This document shows positions 52,297-60,311 of a stretch of 64,000 nt of DNA, one piece after another. Position numbers and translations under genes: made by a program. Origin of the DNA: Mesonia phycicola (GTDB taxonomy: Bacteria > Bacteroidota > Bacteroidia > Flavobacteriales > Flavobacteriaceae); NCBI RefSeq assembly GCF_900141885.1, contig NZ_FQYY01000001.1:1-64000 (forward strand), in the 5' to 3' direction. Within the stretch, counting starts at the first letter, position 1. Each line of letters starts with the position of its first letter. The notes below the pieces were generated by a model. That model saw only the letters and a program-made list of their open reading frames with translations, made no database searches and was not told the DNA's origin.

Positions 52297-53145
52297 TTAG
52301 TTTTCTACAGAAATAATAGAAAACATTCCCGTAACATCATCACTACCATTTCCTCCTAAATTATCTACAAATAACTCCATATTTGCTGCAGAATGTACAC
52401 TAGGCGTTGCGTTATCTTCTCCTAATTCTATAGTATTAGTGTGCCCACTTAATAGAGCATCAAAATCTGCTTCAATTTTAATTGTTGGCGCACTATTACC
52501 AACATTAGCACTTTCAGGAAGATCTAATATAATATCTCTATAAGCATCTACACCTTGTGTATAATTACCTTCTTCTCCTTCTATAGTACTCCCAGAGTGA
52601 AAAGATAATTCTGAATCATCTGCACCGTAAAATCCTTCAATTTTAGTAAAACGGTATCCTGTACCCCATTCCCAATGCATTTCTGTATCGTTTGCCCCAG
52701 CAGATGCATAAAACTCAGGAAAACTCACCTCATCTAAGGTGTTTAAATCTGTTTTCACTCCTAATCCAAATTTTATTTGATTGTAATTGTCGGTAGGTAT
52801 TTCACTTAAAACATAAGACAATGTCTCTTCTTTAGATTGATTAACTACAGTTGCTCCGTTATCTAAATTATTTACATTGTAAGGTATTTCTGTACCATCT
52901 TCTTTAATTAAACGAATGTTACTTATTACGTATTTCAATTCTGAAAAATAGTGATCTTGCCCCATTGCAGAAGTATTTACAGTTGCCGTGGTAGAAGCTT
53001 CTTCTCCCAAAACAATTGGCGTGCCTTTAAAAGTGTTATTAAATTCTAAAGTTACATTGTTTGCCACCGGTGTATCGTCATCACTACAAGAAATAATAGT
53101 TAATGAGGCAATTGCTAATAAGAAATAATTTTTAATGGTTTTCAT
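52297..53145 (-). CDS. MbnP-like copper-binding lipoprotein
   Basis: 282 residues, lipobox IISC (Cys20) followed by SDDD. MbnP features: LEFNNTFKGTPIVLG, YFSELKYVISNIRLI and MHWEWGTGYRFTKIEG, where Trp158 or Trp160 would be the residue converted to kynurenine by MbnH to make a copper site. The protein is exported and surface-facing, next to a TonB receptor. Confidence 0.85.
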   Translation of the reverse strand: MKTIKNYFLLAIASLTIISCSDDDTPVANNVTLEFNNTFKGTPIVLGEEASTTATVNTSAMGQDHYFSELKYVISNIRLIKEDGTEIPYNVNNLDNGATVVNQSKEETLSYVLSEIPTDNYNQIKFGLGVKTDLNTLDEVSFPEFYASAGANDTEMHWEWGTGYRFTKIEGFYGADDSELSFHSGSTIEGEEGNYTQGVDAYRDIILDLPESANVGNSAPTIKIEADFDALLSGHTNTIELGEDNATPSVHSAANMELFVDNLGGNGSDDVTGMFSIISVEN

Positions 53146-53185
53146 TTTTGATTTGATTTAATTATTAATAGTTTTTGTTTAATTT

Positions 53186-55162
53186 TTATAAATTTATTTT
53201 AAGAGACGTAAAAAAATTGCGTCCCATTCTTGGTATGTTTCCCCAATCTGCATATGTACTGTAATAGTTATTAAAGACATTCTCTGCCCCTATTTGCACT
53301 ACCGTTTTTTTATTTTTTATTTGAAAAGTATAATCTGCAGAAATATTACAATTGGTGTAAGATGGTGTTCTATCTTCTCCGTATTCTGGACTGTAATTAA
53401 TTTGTTCTACATCTCCATTTAAAGAGGTTAAAAAACCAAATTTGTGATGCTTAAAATGTAAACTTGTTTGGTAACTTAACGGACGTATAAATGGTAGGTT
53501 ATTTTTATTATCATCTAAACCTCTAGCATAAGTTAATGTTCCATTCCAATGTAAATTTTCTAAAATGGCATACTTAGCTTGTAGAGAAAAGTTGAATAAT
53601 GTAGAATAATCTAACGAAGTGTAGCCTTTTACACCCACAGACTGGTAATTCATGGGGCTACCCGCGCTTAAAATTCTACCTATAATATAATTTTGAATAT
53701 AGAAATAATTAGCTTTTGCCTGTATGCTTCCGTTTTTATAAGTAAACCCAACACTTACGTTAGCTTCATAAGAAATTTCATTTTCTAAATTAGGATCACC
53801 TATATAATCATACCTATCAAAACTATTATAAATATAATACCCATAACCTTCTGAAACAGAAGGCGCTCTATGCCCGAAACCACCACCAACAGATGCATTA
53901 AAATTATTTAAATGAAATTGGTAGTTGGCGTAGAGATTAGGTAAATATCTAGTTTTTTCTTGCGGCGCTCCCGGATGAAAAATCCAATTAAACTCTACAT
54001 ATTTAGAGTAATTGTAATTTACCCCCAAACTACCTCCAAAATTCAATTGGCTTTTATTAGTAATATCCCAAGAGTTATTTATAGATAAACCTGCATAACG
54101 AGTAGTTACCCAAGGCCAACTGTAAGCAAACATAGTTCTCTCACTTCTATCTTGCGGATACATTCTCATTTCTGCAATAGATAAATTGTCGTACGCATTC
54201 AATTGTATTTCTGAAGAGTAGTTATCTTTTTTCAAATTAATTTTTGAAAGAAATCCATAAGTTGTACTCCAACCAGGCATATCCATATGTACAAGGTTTT
54301 CTGGTCTTGTAGTATCATCCATATAATGCTCTATGGTATTGAAGTATAATTTTGTATCCCAGACTTTAATTAGTCCTTTTTCAAAAAACTGTTTATAAGC
54401 AAGTGAGGTTATTAAAGCTCTAGATAATGATAAATCCATAGGTAGTGCTGGGTACCCCACATCTTTAGCTTTATCAAAAATAGCATCTACACGTACAGAA
54501 GATAAATCTCCTGTTTTGTATGCTAGCCCAAGAGAGGTGTTAAATTTATTATACTGCGAGTGTTTAATCTCTTTGTTATTACCATCATTATAATTTTCTG
54601 CTTTTCTACTAGAAATACTTCCATCTATCACAAGTTTATCTGAAGAATAGGCTACGTTACCAAAATTAAAAAACTGATTGTTATTAAACTCGAAACCAGT
54701 TTGGTAGTCTCCTTTCCATTTTTTAACTAAGCCAAACGGTGTACTTCTTCTTTTTAAATCTATACTTCCTGCTACTGTAGAGCCGTGCATACTTCCTTCT
54801 TGCCCAGATTTCACCTCAACCTCAGAAAGGTTATTACTTTCTACATAAGAAGTAACTGGGTCCATTTTATCTGTACAAGCACCAAATAAATGCATGCCAT
54901 CTATAGTTACTACAGATCGTTCTGTACTCATATTATTTAGTAATGGCTCCCAAGCATAAGATCCTCTTTTTATAAAACTTATATTGTCGGAAGAAGCTAA
55001 GTACTCATCTACAGAAACTGCCATTTTTAAGTCTGTTTCTATCTTGCTTTTCTTTGCTGCTACAATAACTACTACCTCTAAACTATCTGGCGTAGAGGTA
55101 TTTTCTTGCGCTTGAAGCCAAGAGACTAACAAAAGAGAAATAACAACTATAATTTTATTCAT
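53186..55162 (-). CDS. TonB-dependent receptor, probably copper-related
   Basis: I chose the start at 55162 (MNKIIVVISLLLVSWLQAQE) over 55195, giving a clean signal peptide and avoiding overlap with the upstream gene. About 658 residues. The plug contains VTIDGMHLFGACTDKMDPVTSYVESNN and GQEGSMHGSTVAGSIDL; barrel ends GRNFFTSLKINL. The Met/Cys/His-rich plug and MbnP/MbnH neighbours suggest a copper or copper-chelate import role. Confidence 0.82.
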   Translation of the reverse strand: MNKIIVVISLLLVSWLQAQENTSTPDSLEVVVIVAAKKSKIETDLKMAVSVDEYLASSDNISFIKRGSYAWEPLLNNMSTERSVVTIDGMHLFGACTDKMDPVTSYVESNNLSEVEVKSGQEGSMHGSTVAGSIDLKRRSTPFGLVKKWKGDYQTGFEFNNNQFFNFGNVAYSSDKLVIDGSISSRKAENYNDGNNKEIKHSQYNKFNTSLGLAYKTGDLSSVRVDAIFDKAKDVGYPALPMDLSLSRALITSLAYKQFFEKGLIKVWDTKLYFNTIEHYMDDTTRPENLVHMDMPGWSTTYGFLSKINLKKDNYSSEIQLNAYDNLSIAEMRMYPQDRSERTMFAYSWPWVTTRYAGLSINNSWDITNKSQLNFGGSLGVNYNYSKYVEFNWIFHPGAPQEKTRYLPNLYANYQFHLNNFNASVGGGFGHRAPSVSEGYGYYIYNSFDRYDYIGDPNLENEISYEANVSVGFTYKNGSIQAKANYFYIQNYIIGRILSAGSPMNYQSVGVKGYTSLDYSTLFNFSLQAKYAILENLHWNGTLTYARGLDDNKNNLPFIRPLSYQTSLHFKHHKFGFLTSLNGDVEQINYSPEYGEDRTPSYTNCNISADYTFQIKNKKTVVQIGAENVFNNYYSTYADWGNIPRMGRNFFTSLKINL

Positions 55163-55166
55163 GAAA

Positions 55167-56087
55167 TTAAAATAAGATGTCAATATATAGTTCACTTTTT
55201 TCTCCCTCTATTCCTGGAGTAAAATCTGTAGAAACCTCTGTCCCTTTTATAAGCTCTCCATTTTCATTTTTAAAAATGAAATTTAAGGTCCAGTTTCCTG
55301 TCATAGTATAATTAACCACACCGTAGTACAAACCATCTTCGCCTTGAGTTAAGTCTTGGTTATTTGGTGAAGAGTGGTTCCCCATAGAAGGCTCTGGCAT
55401 TCTGGGGTCTAAATACAAAGTATAGCCTTCTACTTTACTATATGAATATTGAGATAAATCTGGAAATTCACCTTCAGAAGTGGTAGGCTGGTTGTATTTG
55501 TAAATTCCCGCTACCAAATCATTTTCTGATACTCCTGGACTTTGTGGGGCTATTAATGCTATAAAATATTGCTCATCATCATTACCCGTAAAAGCAGTCA
55601 TATTCAAATTCATATTGGTTTGTGACTCTACCGTAATTACTTCATTTAAAGTATTTACCTCTTCATCTTGTAAATCAATATAGAGCTGCCAATTATTGGT
55701 GGTGTCACTCTCGCTAGTAAAAACTACATAGCCTTTGTAATAAGCTTCTTCTTCATTGTATTCTAAATTATATAAATGCGGACAAGAAGATTTATTACCG
55801 TTAGCATCTGTTAATATTGGTAAAAAAGTAATTGGCAAACCTTTTACGCTTTCGTTGGTTTGCGTATCTATAATTTTTAAATGAATTTCATTATAACCTT
55901 TAAAAAAGCTAGCATTTAAAGTTTCTATACTCACTTTATAAGTAGCACTACTTATAGTAAGCGCTTCTTCAAACTCAAAATACTCTGTTACCTCTGTGTT
56001 TATTTCTGCTTCATAATCTGTTTTGTCTAACGTACAAGAGGTAATTATAAGACACAGGGTCGCGATAAAAAAAATATATTTTTTCAT
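55167..56087 (-). CDS. YtkA-like lipoprotein of the copper cluster
   Basis: I chose the start at 56087 (MKKYIFFIATLC) for a lipobox IITSC (Cys18). About 306 residues. Two YtkA/FixH-like beta-sandwich domains: the first with FKGYNEIHLKIIDTQTNESV, the second with MPEPSMGNHSSPN and GLYYGVVNYTMTGNWTLNFIF. The Met/His-rich loop fits copper binding. It is the first main gene of the TonB-MbnP-MbnH operon, 4 bases before the receptor. Confidence 0.75.
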   Translation of the reverse strand: MKKYIFFIATLCLIITSCTLDKTDYEAEINTEVTEYFEFEEALTISSATYKVSIETLNASFFKGYNEIHLKIIDTQTNESVKGLPITFLPILTDANGNKSSCPHLYNLEYNEEEAYYKGYVVFTSESDTTNNWQLYIDLQDEEVNTLNEVITVESQTNMNLNMTAFTGNDDEQYFIALIAPQSPGVSENDLVAGIYKYNQPTTSEGEFPDLSQYSYSKVEGYTLYLDPRMPEPSMGNHSSPNNQDLTQGEDGLYYGVVNYTMTGNWTLNFIFKNENGELIKGTEVSTDFTPGIEGEKSELYIDILF

Positions 56088-56153
56088 TTTAATTAATTTT
56101 AGAAAAGCCAATAAAAATTTAGCTAATCGTTTATGTTAACGCTAGTGTTTGGG

Positions 56154-56227
56154 TAGGAGTAAAAAAAGCAATGCTTAATTTCAATTGCATATTTATACAT
56201 ACAAAACCTTGCTTTTTATAGCTCCTA
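56154..56227 (-). promoter_or_regulatory. Large inverted repeat upstream of the copper cluster
   Basis: TAGGAGTAAAAAAAGCAA (56154-56171) pairs imperfectly with TTGCTTTTTATAGCTCCTA (56209-56227) around a 37-base loop. It lies 67 bases before the YtkA-like start, inside the likely mRNA leader. It may be an attenuator, a terminator of the preceding gene, or a regulator site. Bases 56228-56409 hold no further recognised signal. Confidence 0.45.
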
Positions 56228-56409
56228 TAAAAGATAAATAAAGTACTCTTTTATAAAATTGCTGCACTACCATTTAAGTTGGTTTATTACCAATTAAACA
56301 GAAATACAAAATTCTATTTCGTTAAAATAACAGCATAACGTATCCGTATATAATTCTTATTGAAAATTTTAGAATATATAGTACAGAGTAATTTATTTAT
56401 AAAATGTAA

Positions 56410-56781
56410 TTAAACTAGTGGAGGGTGAAAAATACAATCTATAAAACTAAATTTATAGATATTGCTATAAGAAGAAAGTACTTTTGATTTCTCTTCTTTT
56501 GGAAGAATAAATAAATTATTTATAGAAAACTCTTGAAAGAAAACAATTTGAAGTTCTCCTGAAGAGGTTGAAGAGTTGTTTTTATCATTATCAGACTCTG
56601 ACTCGGAAGATTCGGCTAATTTTTTCATTAAATAACACTTACCATTACATTGAAGTTTAGGTTTGTCTCTATTTACACAAAGCTCCGTTTTAATGTAATC
56701 GTAAAAAGCCATATATTCTAACACAGGAATAACAGGCTTAAAAAGTATTAGAAAAGATAATATGAAGGTTGCCTTTTTCAC
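56410..56781 (-). CDS. Small Cys-rich membrane protein of the copper cluster
   Basis: 123 residues. An N-terminal hydrophobic helix (FILSFLILFKPVIPVLEYM) is followed by ELCVNRDKPKLQCNGKCYLMKKL, a conserved CxxxxxxxxxC..C pattern. The C-terminal end reads HPPLV. Such proteins are common next to copper and TonB genes in Bacteroidota, and the Cys triplet suggests metal binding, but the function is unknown. First gene of the minus-strand cluster. Confidence 0.6.
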   Translation of the reverse strand: MKKATFILSFLILFKPVIPVLEYMAFYDYIKTELCVNRDKPKLQCNGKCYLMKKLAESSESESDNDKNNSSTSSGELQIVFFQEFSINNLFILPKEEKSKVLSSYSNIYKFSFIDCIFHPPLV

Positions 56782-56917
56782 TCTACAAATATCTTACTTT
56801 TATTTATAAAAGGCTAAATTTTATTTATTTTTTTACACTGAAGCATTATTATTTTTGACAATTATTATATACATTTTCCCCCGTTAAACACACATTCACT
56901 TTAAAGGTTTTTTCTAT

Positions 56918-57724
56918 ATGATTATTAAAGTAGAAAATGGTAAATCTCTTATTCAATTAAAAATGAATGAGCTTGGTAGCTATTTAAAATTTATTAAGCC
57001 ATTAGCGATAAATTGGAGTGATTGTCAAGGTTCTATTGCTCAATTTTATGCTATTTTTTCTTACACAAAAGAACATAAAGAAAAAATTGATGTAGACCTA
57101 AAAGAAAAACTCAACTCTGGAAAGTTTAAATTGAAAAATAACATTAACCATCTTAATAAACTACTTAGTCTTTTTGAGAATGCAACTTATGAGTTAAGTT
57201 TTGAACCTGAATATGATATTTCTGATTTTTGGGATATTGCTAAAAACCACCACCTCTATACCTCTAATCAAATTATGAGAGAAAAAGGCAAAATAGAGTT
57301 TTGTGAAGATAAAGAAAATTTAGATTTTCTATCTGAATCTTATTACGATGGGTTTAGTGAATATTTTATTTACACCCAACCTACACAAAGCTTAAACCAA
57401 GAAAGAGTTAAACATTACGAAGAGCTTTTAAATACAGGCATTAGACCTACTGCTATTGTTTATAGTGGGCAGGCTAAATCAAAAGGTAGTTACAAAGACG
57501 GTACTTCTTGGCAATCTAATTACAACTCTGGAAATTTTATTTTAGACGGACACCACAAATTGGCTGCTTACAAAAATTTAAGTTTACCTCCTTCACTATT
57601 AAGAATTACAAAAATGTATTCTTCTATAAATGAATTAAACTTCAATTTAAAAGATTTTAAAAAAGACATTGAGCCAAGATTACAAAAACCTCAAGTCACT
57701 CATTATTTAGAGAATATTAAATAA
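56918..57724 (+). CDS. Orphan protein with a ParB-like DGHHK motif
   Basis: 268 residues, no signal peptide. A helical N-terminal half (about 1-110) and a C-terminal region with IRPTAIVYSGQAKSKGSYKDG and FILDGHHKLAAYKNLSLPPSLLRI. D-G-H-H-(K/R) with a following helix is the motif of the ParB/sulfiredoxin-like (ParB-N) superfamily, where it binds or hydrolyses nucleotides. Partner genes for partition are absent, so a role beyond chromosome segregation is likely. No promoter or operon partner seen. A terminator shared with the convergent VOC gene follows. Confidence 0.6.
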   Translation: MIIKVENGKSLIQLKMNELGSYLKFIKPLAINWSDCQGSIAQFYAIFSYTKEHKEKIDVDLKEKLNSGKFKLKNNINHLNKLLSLFENATYELSFEPEYDISDFWDIAKNHHLYTSNQIMREKGKIEFCEDKENLDFLSESYYDGFSEYFIYTQPTQSLNQERVKHYEELLNTGIRPTAIVYSGQAKSKGSYKDGTSWQSNYNSGNFILDGHHKLAAYKNLSLPPSLLRITKMYSSINELNFNLKDFKKDIEPRLQKPQVTHYLENIK

Positions 57725-57727
57725 AAA

Positions 57728-57761
57728 ACTCATCCCTATTAAAATTTAATAGAGATGAGTT
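57728..57761. terminator. Bidirectional terminator
   Basis: AACTCATCCCTATTAA pairs imperfectly with TTAATAGAGATGAGTT. Lies between converging genes. Confidence 0.7.
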
Positions 57762-57769
57762 ATAGAAAA

Positions 57770-58366
57770 TTATTTATATGCTCCTGCGGAATAATTTAAC
57801 TCATAAGAATGAGAATAAACTTCAAAAACATTACCAAATGGATCTTCCACATAACACATACGGTAAGGTTTTTCTCCAGGATAATATTCTCTAATTGGCA
57901 TTCTTTGCTTACCTCCTGCAGCTACAATTTTTGCTACTAACCCTTCAATATCTGGATCTTGTACTGCAAAATGAAATAATCCTGTTTTAAAAGGCTCAAA
58001 AGTTGGTTTTAGGTCTTTACTTACAGGAAACTCAAACAACTCAACCCCTATTTTATCTCCCGTAGAAAGATGGGCAATATTAAAAGTTTCCCAACCTGTA
58101 CCAAATACATCTATACACATTTGCCCAATTGCGGTTTTGTTCTCCTCTTTAATAACGGTAGGCTCCATAATTACATAAAACCCCAATACTTCTGTATAAA
58201 ACTTTACTGCTTCATCTATGTCTGGTACTGTAATACCTATGTGAGAAAATGTTCTAGGAAAAGGTTTTTCTGCTTCATTTGAATAAGTAGTATCAATTTT
58301 ATCTTGTGAGTAACCAATAGTTGAAAACATTAAACTGAAAACAACTAATACTAATAATTTCTTCAT
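57770..58366 (-). CDS. Exported glyoxalase/VOC-family protein
   Basis: 198 residues, signal peptide ending TIGYSQ, so secreted to the periplasm, which is unusual for VOC enzymes. Two beta-alpha-beta-beta-beta modules: FSHIGITVPDIDEAVKFYTEVLGF (metal-ligand His) and LFHFAVQDPDIEGLVAKIVAAGG, with PFGNVFEVYSHS supplying a Glu. Metal ligands His/Glu are visible, so it may be a dioxygenase or lyase; substrate unknown. A minus-strand TAGTTTTG is at 58389-58396. Confidence 0.8.
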   Translation of the reverse strand: MKKLLVLVVFSLMFSTIGYSQDKIDTTYSNEAEKPFPRTFSHIGITVPDIDEAVKFYTEVLGFYVIMEPTVIKEENKTAIGQMCIDVFGTGWETFNIAHLSTGDKIGVELFEFPVSKDLKPTFEPFKTGLFHFAVQDPDIEGLVAKIVAAGGKQRMPIREYYPGEKPYRMCYVEDPFGNVFEVYSHSYELNYSAGAYK

Positions 58367-58672
58367 ATTATTTTTTTTTAATTTGAAGCAAAACTATACT
58401 ATACAATACTACTAAACAAGAAGTTACACATTTAACCCTTAGTTACCAAAACGTGTATTTTTATGATTTACAACAGTTTAAAAATGAAAAAAAAGTAAAT
58501 TATTTATAATCTAACAATAAGAGCAACACACCTTTTAATTGTATAATTAGTAGAATAATAGTTAAATCACTCAAATTATTTCTAATAAAAAATAAAAAAA
58601 CAAACTTTGTATTAAACCTTTAATAAAACAAACAGTCTAAATAAAATATAAAGAATTAAGTAAATTTATTTA
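58367..58672. other. AT-rich divergent spacer
   Basis: 306 bases. Contains TAGTTTTG on the minus strand (58389-58396), a full TAnnTTTG match 23 bases before the VOC start. No other recognised element; the + strand promoter for the TlpA gene is not clear (ACAAACTTTG near 58600-58610 is a weak candidate). Confidence 0.45.
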
Positions 58673-59212
58673 ATGAAAAATAGCAAGAGTATTTTAATAC
58701 TAACAATTCTACTAATCTCTATGTTTTATGGATGTGTAGATAATAAGAAAAAAACAGAAGAAACTAAGCCGGTAGTAGAAAGTGTTGAAGACACAGATGA
58801 AATTAAGGTTTATGATTTTGAATCTATAGAGCCTCTATTATACACAAATTCTGATAAAACTTATATTGTAAATTTTTGGGCAATGTGGTGTGCTCCTTGT
58901 GTAAAAGAACTTCCTATAATTCAAGAATATGAAAAGAACAATCCTAATGTAGAAGTTCTATTAATCAGTCTTGATTTCCCTAAAGATATTGAAACAAAGC
59001 TTAAACCGTTTTTAGAAAAAAAAGAAATTACTTCTAACGTTGTATTGTTAGATGACCCAGATGCTAACAGTTGGATTAATAAAATTAACCCAAATTGGTC
59101 TGGAGCTATACCATATACTATAATATTTAATAATGAAAATCGTTCTTACCACGAACGTGCTTTTGATAATCTTCAAGATTTAGAAACAGAAGTTCTTAAC
59201 ACCTTTAACTAA
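58673..59212 (+). CDS. TlpA-family thioredoxin-like lipoprotein
   Basis: 179 residues, lipobox FYGC (Cys21). Thioredoxin fold with redox motif WCAPC (Cys73, Cys76) and cis-proline region GAIPYTIIF. It would reduce or oxidise periplasmic thiols, for example in cytochrome c or copper-centre maturation. It is 10 bases upstream of a second thioredoxin-fold lipoprotein, one operon. Confidence 0.88.
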   Translation: MKNSKSILILTILLISMFYGCVDNKKKTEETKPVVESVEDTDEIKVYDFESIEPLLYTNSDKTYIVNFWAMWCAPCVKELPIIQEYEKNNPNVEVLLISLDFPKDIETKLKPFLEKKEITSNVVLLDDPDANSWINKINPNWSGAIPYTIIFNNENRSYHERAFDNLQDLETEVLNTFN

Positions 59213-59222
59213 AATTTTAAAA

Positions 59223-60002
59223 ATGAAAAAAATTAGTACACTATTACTAGGTCTTTCTTTAATTGCTGGTACCTTAGTTTCTTGCAAAGACAACGCAGAA
59301 AAATCAGAAAATTCTGACAAACAAGAACATACAGAAGGCCACGAAAAAATGGCTTCTAAAGACCATAAAGGGAAACCAGGACACCCACCTAAAGGTAAAG
59401 GCGACAGAAAAGGACCTCCTCCAGGTGGCGGTAACCATAGCCCAGAACAAACCAAAACTTTAGAAGAAATTGGTGGTTACAAAATAGGTGAAGTAGCTAC
59501 AGATTTTGATCTTAAAAATGTAGATGGTAATATGTTTTCTTTAGCAGATATTGAAAACGCTAAAGGTTATATCGTAGTATTTACTTGTAACGAGTGTCCA
59601 TTTGCAAAAATGTACGAAGACCGTTTAATTGCTTTACATAATAAATATGCTTCTAAAGGATATTCTGTAGTTGCTATTAACCCTAATGTAAGTGAAGATA
59701 ATGAGAAAGAAAACTTTACTGCAATGCAAAAAAGAGCTGAAGAAAAGCAATTTCCTTACGTTTATTTAGCAGATACAGAACATAAAATATTTCCTCAATA
59801 TGGAGCAGTAAGAACTCCTCACGTATTTTTACTAGATGCAGAAAGAAAAGTACAATACATTGGTACTATAGATGATAATGCTAAATCTGCAGAAGATGTG
59901 AAAGTTAAATATGTAGAAAATGCTATTGAAGCATTAGAAAAAGGAGAGAAAATTGAGCCTAATTTCACAAAAGCTATTGGTTGCCCAGTAAAAGCAATTT
60001 AA
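59223..60002 (+). CDS. Thioredoxin-fold lipoprotein with a His/Lys/Gly/Pro-rich linker
   Basis: 259 residues, lipobox LVSC (Cys21). Residues 30-72 are low-complexity, rich in His, Lys, Gly and Pro (DHKGKPGHPPKGKG then GPPPGGGNH), a possible metal-binding tether. The C-terminal domain (78-259) is AhpC/TSA-like with CNECP (Cys122, Cys125) and the late FTKAIGCPVK. It probably acts with the TlpA protein upstream in periplasmic redox chemistry. Confidence 0.85.
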   Translation: MKKISTLLLGLSLIAGTLVSCKDNAEKSENSDKQEHTEGHEKMASKDHKGKPGHPPKGKGDRKGPPPGGGNHSPEQTKTLEEIGGYKIGEVATDFDLKNVDGNMFSLADIENAKGYIVVFTCNECPFAKMYEDRLIALHNKYASKGYSVVAINPNVSEDNEKENFTAMQKRAEEKQFPYVYLADTEHKIFPQYGAVRTPHVFLLDAERKVQYIGTIDDNAKSAEDVKVKYVENAIEALEKGEKIEPNFTKAIGCPVKAI

Positions 60003-60040
60003 TTTCAACTATACCTAAATATTTACTTAACCACTTACAA

Positions 60041-60076
60041 AAAAGCGATTTAAACATTATGTTTAAGTCGCTTTTA
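60041..60076 (+). terminator. Rho-independent terminator
   Basis: AAAAGCGATTTAAAC pairs with GTTTAAGTCGCTTTT. Ends the thioredoxin operon. Confidence 0.85.
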
Positions 60077-60259
60077 TTTTGGTTGCTATTTGCTGTAAAC
60101 CTATAATATTTGATAATCTAAATATAGAAGTTATTTTTAAAACAATAACTTTATTAATTATAAATTGTTTTACAATTACCATCTTGATAAAATCTATAAG
60201 TTAACTAACAGATAGTATCTATAAAAAAGATTTTTATTAATAATAATGGATAGGTATAA

Positions 60260-60299
60260 AAACAAAAAACCGCCAAGTCTGGCGGTTTTTTGTTTTTAT
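60260..60299. terminator. Terminator after acnB (bidirectional)
   Basis: AAAAAACCGCCA pairs with TGGCGGTTTTTT around AGTC, flanked by A and T runs. Confidence 0.9.
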
Positions 60300-60311
60300 A
60301 TTTTACTAAAA

